Source of the DNA: Candidatus Sordicultor fermentans
GTDB lineage: Bacteria > Atribacterota > Atribacteria > Atribacterales > Caldatribacteriaceae
NCBI GenBank assembly: GCA_002385475.1
Contig: DGDO01000077.1
Span: forward strand, 31,388-52,915
Direction of reading: 5' to 3'
DNA length: 21,528 bases
The position numbers and the translations under genes are program-made. The notes under the pieces are model-generated. The model worked only from the letters and a program-made list of their open reading frames with translations. It did not search any database and had not been told where the DNA came from. Positions within the stretch are counted from its first letter, which is position 1. Every line of letters begins with the position of its first letter. Of the stretch, positions 1 to 7,889 are shown piece after piece.

Positions 1-1026
1 TTTCACTACAGTGATTGGTGGGCCGACCCGGGGAAACAGAATAAACCAGATTCCTGGAAAAATTTAGAAGGGGCAAGTTTAGCAACCGCAGTAGCAGACT
101 TTACCTATGAGGTTCTTAAATACATGGAAGATAATGACGCCTTACCCGATATGGTGCAACTGGGAAATGAAGTTAATAACGGGTTTTTATGGCCTGACGG
201 AAAAATCGCTGGCGAGGGCGGATTTGATAGCTTCGTAACTCTTTTTAATGCCGGAGCACAGGCAGTGAGAAAAATCAGTAAAGATACCAAAATTGCCCTG
301 CATCTTGCTGAAGGAGGAAATAGTGATTTATTCGAATGGTTCCTGGGGAATGTCACAACGAGAGGCATAGACTTTGATGTGATAGGAATTTCCTATTATC
401 CTTACTGGCATGGCACTCTTGAAGAGCTTAAATCAAATCTCAACAATATCGAGAAGTATGGCAAGGAAATAGCTATTTTTGAAACCGCCTACGCCTGGAC
501 ACTCGAAGATGCTGATGGACATCCCAATATTTTTGGCCCGGATATGGAAATCACAGGAGGATATAAGGCCACTCCCCGGGGGCAAGCAACTGCAATCAGA
601 GAAATAATGGAAGCCGTAGCTCAAGTTACCAGTGGAAGGGGGCTGGGAATATTTTACTGGGAAGGCTGCTGGATACCGGTAAAAGGAGCAGGCTGGAAAT
701 TCGGTGAAGGAAATCCCTGGGAAAATCAGGCTTTATTCGATTTTAAGGGCCATGCTCTGCCCTCCCTCCGGGTCTTTAATCTTATTTATGAAGAGGACTA
801 TATAGAACCGGAATTTAGAGAAATTATTTCTCCCTTAAATATAAAAATTTCCCTGGGAGAAAGTCCTGCACTTCCAGAGAAAATAAAAATTTTATTCAGC
901 GATGACTCTATAAGGTCTCTTCCGGTAAAGTGGGAGCATATAGAAGAAGAATTCCTTACCTCACCTGGTGAGTTTCAAGTTGAGGCAGAGGGTCGAATAA
1001 AGTTTGCTTATTCTGGTAAAATATAA
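1..1026 (+). CDS. Arabinogalactan endo-beta-1,4-galactanase, GH53 family, with C-terminal Ig-like domain (5' truncated)
   Basis: The frame is open from base 1, so the N-terminus lies outside the window; 341 residues are visible. GH53 enzymes hydrolyse beta-1,4-galactan chains of pectin side chains, usually outside the cell. The fragment opens with FHYSDWWADPGKQ, a GH53 hallmark. The acid/base Glu is E57 of the visible part, in MVQLGNEVNNG, and the nucleophile is E161 in IFETAYAWT. DVIGISYYPYWHG is also typical. The catalytic domain ends near DFKGHALPSLRVF. About 75 further residues follow, with the pattern LPxxIxxxxxDxSxxxLPVxW...PGxFxVE, which resembles a bacterial Ig-like Big_4 domain and could aid surface or substrate attachment. 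The signal peptide and first beta strands are missing only because of the window edge. Family assignment is secure; substrate detail is inferred from the family. Confidence 0.9.
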   Translation, partial: FHYSDWWADPGKQNKPDSWKNLEGASLATAVADFTYEVLKYMEDNDALPDMVQLGNEVNNGFLWPDGKIAGEGGFDSFVTLFNAGAQAVRKISKDTKIALHLAEGGNSDLFEWFLGNVTTRGIDFDVIGISYYPYWHGTLEELKSNLNNIEKYGKEIAIFETAYAWTLEDADGHPNIFGPDMEITGGYKATPRGQATAIREIMEAVAQVTSGRGLGIFYWEGCWIPVKGAGWKFGEGNPWENQALFDFKGHALPSLRVFNLIYEEDYIEPEFREIISPLNIKISLGESPALPEKIKILFSDDSIRSLPVKWEHIEEEFLTSPGEFQVEAEGRIKFAYSGKI

Positions 1027-1101
1027 AGGATAATTTTCAATGGAAAGTTATAAAATTCACTAAGTTTATTATAAGTCTCTAAAACAAAAAGGGAGGATAA
1101 A

Positions 1102-2232
1102 ATGCTGGGAAGAGAAAGAGCTCTAATGTCACTGAATCATCAGGTTCCGGATAGAATTCCTCTGGATTTAGGGAGTACTAACTGTACTACTATGACCAAA
1201 GTGGCTTATGATAATTTAAAGAAATATTTAGGGATAGAAAGAGAAACTCGGTTTATGATGGAGAATTTTCAAATTGTTTTTATTGATGAAGAAGTGCTCC
1301 AGATTCTGGAAATAGATACTCGGGGTGTTCATCCCCAGCCAGTTTTTTTCAAAAATATGGTGGATGATAGAACCTATTTTAATGAATTTGGTATCAAGTA
1401 TCATATGCCCGAGGAAGGCCTTTACTATGATATGGTAGAACACCCTCTAGCCGGAAAAAGCATAGAAGAACTAAAAGATTACGAGTGGCCAGACCCGGCC
1501 AGAACTATGGATCTCTCGGGAGTGAGGGAAAGAGCAAAGAATCTTAAAGAGAGCAACCAGTATCTTCTGGTAGGAGATATGATTGATACCGGTATTTTTG
1601 AACCTTGCTGGTATCTCCGGGACTTTGAAAATTTTTTGGTGGACCTTTTGACCGACCAGGATTTCGTTACTACCCTGTTAGAGGGGATGTACAATTATCA
1701 ACTAAAAAGGTATTCTCTTTTTCTCCAGGAAGCAGGAGAGTTTCTAGACGTGGTTTTTGTAGGAGATGACTTAGCTACTGCTGAAAGTGTAATTATGAGT
1801 CCCAAAACCTATCGAGATATAATTAAACCTTATCACAAGGAGTATTTCAAAAATTTAAAAAAGCTGGCTCCTCATGCTCGGCTTCTCTATCACTCCTGTG
1901 GAAGTATTTTTTCTTTTATTCCCGATTTAATAGAGGTGGGAGTAGATATCTTAAATCCGGTTCAGGTTTCGGCTCAGAATATGGATACTAAAGTATTAAA
2001 GGAAAAGTTCGGGGGGGAACTCTCTTTCTGGGGAGCAATAGACACCACCCGGGTTCTTCCTCGAGGAACTAAAAAAGAGGTAAAAGAAGAGGTAAGGAAA
2101 AGAATAGATGATCTGGGTCCGGAAGGGTATATTTTAACTTCAGTGCATGATATTCAGCCTGATGTTCCTCCGGAAAATGTAATAACTATGTTTGAAGAAG
2201 CCAGAAATTACGGGGTTTTTCTCTCTCACTGA
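1102..2232 (+). CDS. Uroporphyrinogen decarboxylase-fold methyltransferase-like protein (URO-D/MtaA family)
   Basis: This 376-residue protein belongs to the URO-D superfamily branch that includes the MtaA/CmuA-type corrinoid methyltransferases. It is unlikely to be a true haem-pathway HemE. The N-terminus has RERALMSLNHQVPDRIPLDLG, the usual opening of this branch. A zinc-type His-x-Cys is seen at H264-C266 in YHSCG. In MtaA the distal zinc ligand is a Cys near the C-terminal P-x-x-P-x-x-N segment; here that place reads VHDIQPDVPPEN with H349, so a histidine may substitute or the site may differ. The start is ATG 1102 with GGGAGGA upstream. It is the first gene of a tight plus-strand cluster, with ktrB beginning about 5-15 bases after its stop. 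No corrinoid protein or MtaB-like partner is in the window, so the methyl donor and acceptor are unknown. Confidence 0.82.
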   Translation: MLGRERALMSLNHQVPDRIPLDLGSTNCTTMTKVAYDNLKKYLGIERETRFMMENFQIVFIDEEVLQILEIDTRGVHPQPVFFKNMVDDRTYFNEFGIKYHMPEEGLYYDMVEHPLAGKSIEELKDYEWPDPARTMDLSGVRERAKNLKESNQYLLVGDMIDTGIFEPCWYLRDFENFLVDLLTDQDFVTTLLEGMYNYQLKRYSLFLQEAGEFLDVVFVGDDLATAESVIMSPKTYRDIIKPYHKEYFKNLKKLAPHARLLYHSCGSIFSFIPDLIEVGVDILNPVQVSAQNMDTKVLKEKFGGELSFWGAIDTTRVLPRGTKKEVKEEVRKRIDDLGPEGYILTSVHDIQPDVPPENVITMFEEARNYGVFLSH

Positions 2233-2237
2233 GAAGG

Positions 2238-3608
2238 TTGATACGGGTGGTCTTATCCGAGGGCAGAGAATCATTCTCTCTCCGGGAAAAAGTGCAAAAA
2301 AGAGCGGAAAAGCTTTCTCCTGCTACTTTAATACTTTTAGGTTTTATTCTTATCATTTTGAGTGGAACATTTGCCCTGCTTTTGCCGTTTATGGTGAACC
2401 CGGGAAATAAATTGCGTTTCATAGATGCTTTATTTACTGCTACTTCTGCTACTTGTGTTACTGGTTTAATAGTGGTAGATACGGCTACCTTTTTTTCCTT
2501 CTGGGGACAACTGGTGATTCTCGTGCTCATTCAGATTGGAGGGCTGGGGTATATGACCTTAAATACTATTTTAGCCTTAGCTCTCCGGCGGAGGATTGAA
2601 TATCGAACTCGATTAGCTATTCGTGACTCCTTTAGCCTGGATTTTCCAGGAGGAGTGGTACGTTTTGTTCTTTCCGTTTTGAAATATACTTTTTTAATCG
2701 AAGGAATAGGTTTTATGATTCTCTTTCTTAACTTTTTGCGTTACTTTACACCAGGGGAAGCTATTTTTCCTGCTCTTTTTCACTCTATATCTGCTTTTTG
2801 TAATGCTGGTTTTTCAATATTCAGTAGCAATCTGGAGGGTTTTGTTCTGGATCCAGTAGTTAATTTTACAATTATGGGACTCATAATACTGGGAGGCCTC
2901 GGTTTTGTGGTACTTCGAGAAATAGTGGAAAAGCGTGGTTTGTCGAGTTTTCATTCTAAGGTGGTAGTGAGGACTACTTTATTTTTAATTTCTCTAGGGA
3001 CCATTTTAATTTTACTTTTAGAATGGGGTAATCCTTCCACTCTGGCTGAACTTCCCCCGGGGGGGAAAATAATGGCCGGTCTTTTTCAAGCTGTGACTCC
3101 CCGCACTGCTGGTTTTAATACTGTTCCTACTGCTGGTTTGCGAGAAGCTTCTGCTTTTCTTATAATGTTACTTATGTTTATTGGTGCTTCTCCGGGAGGA
3201 ACAGGGGGAGGGGTGAAAACTACCACTTTTGCCTTGCTTTTGGGGGTAGTAATGAATATAGTAAGAGGGGGAGATAAAGTGGAATTTTTCCATCGCCGAG
3301 TAGCGCCTGCAACGGTATTCCGGGCTATAAGCGTGGTGGTTTTAGCCTTCTTCCTGGTTTTTGGAGTGATTATGGTTCTATTGGTTATTCAACCCGCTCC
3401 TTTTCTGGACATTTGTTTTGAGGTATTTTCTGCCTTCGGAACAGTGGGTCTTTCTCGAGGAATAACAGCCGGTCTTTTAGATCTCAGTAAATTTTTGCTT
3501 ATCATCACTATGTATGTGGGAAGAGTGGGGATTATGACTCTCGTAATGTTGCGGCCCTCCCGGGAAAAAGATTTAATCACTTATCCGGAAGATAGGATTC
3601 TTATTTAG
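2238..3608 (+). CDS. ktrB: Ktr/Trk-type potassium uptake membrane subunit (KtrB-like)
   Basis: This polytopic inner-membrane protein of about 456 residues has the four-fold pore-loop architecture of the TrkH/KtrB/HKT superfamily. The selectivity-filter segments are ATCVTGLI (Gly about 76), FCNAGF (Gly 191), RTAGFN (Gly 292) and FGTVGL (Gly 404). All four carry glycine, which fits KtrB-type K+ selectivity. The intramembrane gating segment GASPGGTGGGVKTTT (about 316-330) is present. Ktr systems take up K+ and are commonly Na+-dependent; they need a cytoplasmic RCK subunit, KtrA, which is not in this window. The longest frame begins at TTG 2238, but GTG 2247 is a better start because the only ribosome-site-like run, GAGAAGG at 2231-2237, is spaced correctly for it. 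It sits between the URO-D-like gene and accC in the same operon. Confidence 0.88.
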   Translation: MIRVVLSEGRESFSLREKVQKRAEKLSPATLILLGFILIILSGTFALLLPFMVNPGNKLRFIDALFTATSATCVTGLIVVDTATFFSFWGQLVILVLIQIGGLGYMTLNTILALALRRRIEYRTRLAIRDSFSLDFPGGVVRFVLSVLKYTFLIEGIGFMILFLNFLRYFTPGEAIFPALFHSISAFCNAGFSIFSSNLEGFVLDPVVNFTIMGLIILGGLGFVVLREIVEKRGLSSFHSKVVVRTTLFLISLGTILILLLEWGNPSTLAELPPGGKIMAGLFQAVTPRTAGFNTVPTAGLREASAFLIMLLMFIGASPGGTGGGVKTTTFALLLGVVMNIVRGGDKVEFFHRRVAPATVFRAISVVVLAFFLVFGVIMVLLVIQPAPFLDICFEVFSAFGTVGLSRGITAGLLDLSKFLLIITMYVGRVGIMTLVMLRPSREKDLITYPEDRILI

Positions 3609-3620
3609 GAGGTTAAAACT

Positions 3621-4967
3621 TTGTTCGGAAAAATATTGATAGCCAATCGAGGAGAAATTGCTCTCCGGGTAGTGCGAGCCTGCAGAGAGCTGGGAATCAA
3701 AACAGTGGGGGTATTTTCTGACCCGGATTATAATCTTCTACATTTAAAGTTTGTAGACCAGAAAGTAGCTTTAGGAGGAAGTTTACCTCAAGACACCTAT
3801 TTGAACGAAGAGAAAATTATTCGTGCTTGTGAGTTAACTGAGGTTGATGCTATCCATCCTGGTTACGGTTTTCTATCTGAAAACGGTGCATTTGCTAGAA
3901 AATTAGAAGAAAAAGGTATTACTTTTATTGGGCCGGACGCGGATTTGCTGGAACGGATAAAAGATAAATTACAGGCTAAAAGAATTCTAGAAGAAGCTGG
4001 AATACCGGTGGTTCCTGGCTCTAGGGAGCCCTTAAAAGATGAGAATGAGGCAAGAAAAATAGCAGAAGAAATAGGTTATCCTCTTTTTCTCAAGGCTTCT
4101 CGAGGAGGGGGAGGGAGAGGAATCAGGGTGGTAAGAGAGCCTGGTCAACTGGCAGGGGCTTTAGAAAGTGCGAAAAGGGAGGGAAAATTAGCTTTTGGCA
4201 GCGAAGAAGTGTATATGGAAAAGCTCTTGACTAAGGCGAGGCATGTGGAAGTGCAAATTGTAAGAGATAAGGAAGGAAGAGTGGCTCATCTGGGAGAAAG
4301 AGAATGTTCTCTACAAAGGAGGCAACAGAAAATTTTAGAAGAAGCTCCTGCCCCCTTCTTGACTGAGGAGACGAGAGAGAAATTGCGAGAGGCAGCAATA
4401 AAAGTAGCTGAAGTGCTGAACTACACCACTTGCGGAACAGTAGAGTTTCTGGTAACTGAAGACGGTTCTTTTTATTTCATGGAATTAAACGCTCGTATTC
4501 AAGTAGAACATCCGATCACAGAAATGGTTTCAGGGATAGATTTAGTAAGGGAGCAGATTTGCCTTGCAGCAGGGGAGAAGCTGTCTTTTTCCCCGGAAGA
4601 AGTTTCTTTACGAGGACATGCTCTGGAGATGAGAATAAATGCAGAAGATGTGGCCCATAACTTTTCTCCTTCTCCCGGCAAAATTTCTCGATTTGATGTT
4701 CCTCGAGGGCCAGGAATCAGGGTAGATTCTCACTGCTACTCCGGTTACGAAGTTCCTCCTTATTATGATTCTCTTTTAGCTAAATTGATAGTATGGGATT
4801 GTGATCGGGATTTTGCCATCCGCAGGGCTCGAGAAGCTTTGCATTCTTTTGCGGTAGAAGGTGTTTCCACTACTATTCCCTTCCATATGAAAATTTTGCA
4901 AAATCGAGACTTTATGACCGGTAATTTACATACCAAATTAATAGAGGAAAATCTGGAGGAATATTAA
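3621..4967 (+). CDS. accC: Biotin carboxylase (AccC-type)
   Basis: This 448-residue soluble ATP-grasp enzyme carboxylates biotin on a carrier protein using ATP and bicarbonate. The N-terminal biotin carboxylase domain opens with FGKILIANRGEIALRVVRA. The glycine-rich lid is RGGGGRGIR at 161-169, with the ATP-binding Lys K158. The catalytic segment ELNARIQVEHPITEM places E288, N290, R292 and E296 at the same numbers as in E. coli AccC. The C-terminal domain GHALEMRINAED is intact. The start is TTG 3621, decided by an AGGAGG at 3608-3613 seven bases upstream and by alignment with the family N-terminus. No biotin carrier or carboxyltransferase gene lies nearby, so whether it serves acetyl-CoA, pyruvate or another carboxylase cannot be told. 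Its place directly before rnfC, with a 23-base gap, implies co-transcription with Rnf. Confidence 0.93.
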   Translation: MFGKILIANRGEIALRVVRACRELGIKTVGVFSDPDYNLLHLKFVDQKVALGGSLPQDTYLNEEKIIRACELTEVDAIHPGYGFLSENGAFARKLEEKGITFIGPDADLLERIKDKLQAKRILEEAGIPVVPGSREPLKDENEARKIAEEIGYPLFLKASRGGGGRGIRVVREPGQLAGALESAKREGKLAFGSEEVYMEKLLTKARHVEVQIVRDKEGRVAHLGERECSLQRRQQKILEEAPAPFLTEETREKLREAAIKVAEVLNYTTCGTVEFLVTEDGSFYFMELNARIQVEHPITEMVSGIDLVREQICLAAGEKLSFSPEEVSLRGHALEMRINAEDVAHNFSPSPGKISRFDVPRGPGIRVDSHCYSGYEVPPYYDSLLAKLIVWDCDRDFAIRRAREALHSFAVEGVSTTIPFHMKILQNRDFMTGNLHTKLIEENLEEY

Positions 4968-4990
4968 AATATTAAAGGAGGAGTAAATTT

Positions 4991-6316
4991 ATGAGGCTTA
5001 ATACTTTCCCTGGGGGGATCCACTCCCCCACTTTTAAAGAATTTACTGCCACAAAACCTATTAAAGAATTTCCTTTTCCTTCGCGGGTGGTTTTACCCCT
5101 TCTTCAGCACACTGGTGCTCCCCTATCACCTTTAGTAAAAAAAGGTGATAGGGTAAAAAGAGGACAGAAAATTGCTGATGTAGAAGCTTTTATTTCTGCC
5201 CCTCTGCATTCTCCCTTGGCTGGTAAAGTAGCCGGGATAGAAGATTATTTCCATCCTCTACTGGGGAGGTTTCCTGCCCTAACCATAGAAAATGATGGTT
5301 CAGGGGAAGAAGAAAGGAAGGATCCTCTCTGTGATATTGAGAATAAAGACCCCGCTTTTCTCCGGGAGTGGATTAGAGAGGGAGGGATGGTGGGTTTGGG
5401 GGGGGCAGCTTTCCCCACCCATGTGAAGGTTTCTCCTCCTCCAGGTAAAAAAATTGACACTTTTATTTTAAACGGGGCAGAATGTGAACCTTATCTAACC
5501 TGCGATTACCGGGTGATGATAGAAAGATCATCTGCTATTTTGATCGGCTTGCGAGTTCTGGTGAAAGCTTGTGGGGCAGAAAGAGTTTTTATAGGAATCG
5601 AAGAAAATAAAATTGAGGCTATAGAAAAATTTGATAAATTAGTAAAGGACCTTCCTTTCCCCGCTCGAGTAGTTCCTCTTCTTACTAAATATCCTCAGGG
5701 TTCAGAAAAACAGTTGATTGTTGCTATTCTGGGAAGAGAAGTTCCTCCTGGAGGATTACCCCTCGATGTGGGAGTGGTGGTAAACAATGTGCAAACTGCC
5801 TGGGCAGTGGGAAGGATGGCTGAAGAAGGTCTTCCCCTTATAGAGCGGGTTATAACTTTAAGCGGAGAGTGTCTTAAAAGTCCAGAAAACCTTCAAGTAC
5901 CTCTGGGAACTGTTTTATCGGACCTCGTGGATTTTTGTGGAGGATGGGTGGAAACTCCTAAAAAAGTGATTATGGGAGGACCGATGATGGGGGTAGCACA
6001 AACCTCTCTGCAAGTTCCAGTGGTGAAAGGAACTTCTGGGTTTGTCTTTTTGAGCAATCTCTATGAAAAAAAGGAATATCCTTGTATTCGTTGCCGGAGA
6101 TGCATAGATGCCTGTCCTATGCGCCTTTTTCCCACAATGCTGGGCAAATTTTCTGAGTATCAGGCTTTTGATGAGGCCAGAGACCAGCGGGTGCTGGATT
6201 GTATGGAATGTGGAGCCTGTTCTTACGTTTGTCCCTCCAACATTTCTCTTACTCATCTTATCAGGTTAGCTAAAGCAGAAGTTATGCGTCGTTCCAGAAA
6301 GGGGGGAAATCAATGA
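4991..6316 (+). CDS. rnfC: Rnf electron transport complex subunit C
   Basis: RnfC is the peripheral NADH/NAD+-interacting subunit of the ferredoxin:NAD+ oxidoreductase that pumps Na+ or H+. The 441 residues begin with the family N-terminus (FPGGIHSPTFKEF) and the barrel-sandwich segment VKKGDRVKRGQKIADVEAF. The FMN/NADH-binding core follows with GGAAFPTHVK and LNGAECEPYLTCDYR, then the SLBB region. The C-terminus holds two 4Fe-4S sites: C365, C368, C371, C375 in CIRCRRCIDACP, and C404, C407, C410, C414 in CMECGACSYVCP. The start is ATG 4991 behind AAAGGAGGA. The stop overlaps the rnfD start in ATGA. A perfect 13-base-pair inverted repeat lies within the coding sequence at 5121-5153. Confidence 0.97.
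   Translation: MRLNTFPGGIHSPTFKEFTATKPIKEFPFPSRVVLPLLQHTGAPLSPLVKKGDRVKRGQKIADVEAFISAPLHSPLAGKVAGIEDYFHPLLGRFPALTIENDGSGEEERKDPLCDIENKDPAFLREWIREGGMVGLGGAAFPTHVKVSPPPGKKIDTFILNGAECEPYLTCDYRVMIERSSAILIGLRVLVKACGAERVFIGIEENKIEAIEKFDKLVKDLPFPARVVPLLTKYPQGSEKQLIVAILGREVPPGGLPLDVGVVVNNVQTAWAVGRMAEEGLPLIERVITLSGECLKSPENLQVPLGTVLSDLVDFCGGWVETPKKVIMGGPMMGVAQTSLQVPVVKGTSGFVFLSNLYEKKEYPCIRCRRCIDACPMRLFPTMLGKFSEYQAFDEARDQRVLDCMECGACSYVCPSNISLTHLIRLAKAEVMRRSRKGGNQ
5121..5153 (+). repeat. Perfect 13-bp inverted repeat (hairpin) inside rnfC
   Basis: The left arm CCCTATCACCTTT (5121-5133) and the right arm AAAGGTGATAGGG (5141-5153) are exact reverse complements separated by the 7-base loop AGTAAAA. It lies about 130 bases into rnfC and encodes the conserved PLSPLVKKGDRV region, so the protein is normal despite the repeat. 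No T run follows on either strand, so it is not a classic intrinsic terminator. The function, if any, is unknown; it could affect mRNA stability or processing. Confidence 0.85.
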
Positions 6317-7335
6317 ATGAAGAATTAAAATTGGTTATCACTTCTTCGCCTCATCTCCGAGACGAGATTACTGTTCCCTGGATAATGAGGCAAGTAGTAT
6401 TGGCGCTTCTACCTGCTACTATCTGGGGAATCTATTTTTTTGGAGTTTCCTCTACTTTGTTAACTATTCTTTTATCTGTGGGGAGCACGATGGGATTTGA
6501 AGCTCTCAATTGTAAGATTTTTAAGAAACCTCTCTCTATTACTGATGGAAGTGCTGTGATTACCGGTTTGCTTCTGGGCTTATCTCTTCCTCCTTCCGCG
6601 CCTTTCTGGTTACCTCTGGTGGGAGGAGGGGCGGCTATTTTCCTGGGGAAAGAAATGTTTGGAGGTCTGGGGCAAAATATATTTAACCCCGCTTTGGTAG
6701 GAAGAGCAGTTTTGTTGGTTTCCTGGCCGAAGGCTATGTCTACCTGGTGGGTGAGCGCTCCTTTTGGTTTTTCTGGCTTCTCCGGAGGCGGTGCTGCTTC
6801 AACTTTCTCGGGAGTGGAGATGGTTACCACTCCTACACCTCTCAGTATTGCTCAAATGTATGGCTATAGTTCATTGCATCAAGCAGATCCTCGTATTTTG
6901 TGGCGTCTTTTCGTGGGGCAGGTTCCTGGTTCTATTGGAGAGATTTCTGCGCTTCTTCTCCTCATCGGATTTGTATATCTGTGGTGGCGAGGGGTGGTGC
7001 ACTGGGATATTCCCCTTTCTTATTTTGTTGGTCTCTCTTGTGTGGCTATTCTGGGAGGGCAAAGCGCTCTTTTTCATATCTTAAGCGGGGGAGCAATCAT
7101 GGGAGCGTGCTTTATGGCTACAGATTATGTAACTTCTCCTATTAGCTCGAAAGGTCGCTATATTTTTGGTCTGGGAGCCGGAGCTATTACGGGGGTCATT
7201 CGTCTTTTAGGGGCCTACCCTGAGGGAGTTACTTTTGGCATTCTTACCATGAATGCGCTGGTTCCCTTTTTAGATTATCTTCTTCCTCCGAGATTTGGAG
7301 TAAAAAATCAAATGGTTAAGGAGGAAAAAATATGA
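6313..7335 (+). CDS. rnfD: Rnf electron transport complex subunit D
   Basis: RnfD is a membrane subunit of the ion-translocating Rnf complex, related to NqrB, and carries covalently bound FMN. The 340 residues contain many hydrophobic helices and the family segments DGSAVITGLLLGLSLPP, KEMFGGLGQNIFNPALVGRA and, near the C-terminus, FMATDYVTSPISSKGR and GVTFGILTMNALVP. The flavinylation motif is normally S/T-x-A-T before P-L; here it reads TTPTPL at 172-177, with T175 the likely FMN attachment residue and Pro in place of Ala. The start ATG overlaps the rnfC stop in ATGA, and the stop overlaps the rnfG start, so translation is probably coupled. Confidence 0.95.
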   Translation: MNEELKLVITSSPHLRDEITVPWIMRQVVLALLPATIWGIYFFGVSSTLLTILLSVGSTMGFEALNCKIFKKPLSITDGSAVITGLLLGLSLPPSAPFWLPLVGGGAAIFLGKEMFGGLGQNIFNPALVGRAVLLVSWPKAMSTWWVSAPFGFSGFSGGGAASTFSGVEMVTTPTPLSIAQMYGYSSLHQADPRILWRLFVGQVPGSIGEISALLLLIGFVYLWWRGVVHWDIPLSYFVGLSCVAILGGQSALFHILSGGAIMGACFMATDYVTSPISSKGRYIFGLGAGAITGVIRLLGAYPEGVTFGILTMNALVPFLDYLLPPRFGVKNQMVKEEKI

Positions 7336-7889
7336 AAAATATCTGGAGAATTGCTCTTTCTTTAACTGTGGTTTGTGTTGCAGCTGTTTTTGCTTTAGCG
7401 GTAGTAAATTCTGTTACGCAAAAAGAAATTGAGAGAAGGTCAGAAGAGGAACTGGAGAAAGCTTTGCAAAGGATTGCTCCTTTTGCTCAAGAGTTCAAAA
7501 AGTGGGAAACTCTGCCCGAAGCACAAGATTCCATCAAAGACCTTTCCATTTTAGAAGTTTATGAAGCACTACAAGAAGGAAAGAGGGAAGGGTTGGTGTT
7601 TCGAGTAAGCACTTCAGGATATGGCGGACCAATTATACTTTTGGTAGGGATTTCTGAGGAAGGGAAACTTACGGGAATGGAAGTATTAGAACATCAAGAA
7701 ACTCCAGGACTGGGTTCTAATATTGAAAGCGCTGATTTTCTAAATCAATTTATTGGTAAGTCTTTAATTGATCCCTTCGAAATCAACAGAGATATTGAGG
7801 CTATAAGTGGAGCCACTATTTCTACCCGGGCTATAGTCCGGGCTTGTCAGGGTTTAGCAAGTTACTGGGAGGAGGTGAGAGAGCAATGA
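7332..7889 (+). CDS. rnfG: Rnf electron transport complex subunit G
   Basis: RnfG is a single-span, FMN-bearing subunit whose soluble domain faces the outside of the membrane. The 185 residues start with one hydrophobic helix (about 5-26), followed by an amphipathic charged stretch and the FMN-binding domain. GPIILLVGISEEGKLTGMEV and EHQETPGLGSNIES are typical of the family. The flavin attachment site is SGATIST with T162 as the modified threonine. The start ATG overlaps the rnfD stop; the stop overlaps the rnfE start in ATGA. Confidence 0.95.
   Translation: MKNIWRIALSLTVVCVAAVFALAVVNSVTQKEIERRSEEELEKALQRIAPFAQEFKKWETLPEAQDSIKDLSILEVYEALQEGKREGLVFRVSTSGYGGPIILLVGISEEGKLTGMEVLEHQETPGLGSNIESADFLNQFIGKSLIDPFEINRDIEAISGATISTRAIVRACQGLASYWEEVREQ

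Noticed and set aside
3054..3066. C5G7 run in ktrB as a possible frameshift or slippage site
   Set aside because: The reading frame is intact on both sides with conserved family residues, so there is no sign of a frameshift.
5915..6256. 113-residue minus-strand open frame opposite rnfC
   Set aside because: It mirrors the Cys-rich end of rnfC and has no recognisable domain; a shadow of the real gene.
6764..7084. 106-residue plus-strand open frame inside rnfD
   Set aside because: Out of frame with a strongly supported rnfD; its hydrophobic residues are a frame-shifted echo of membrane helices.
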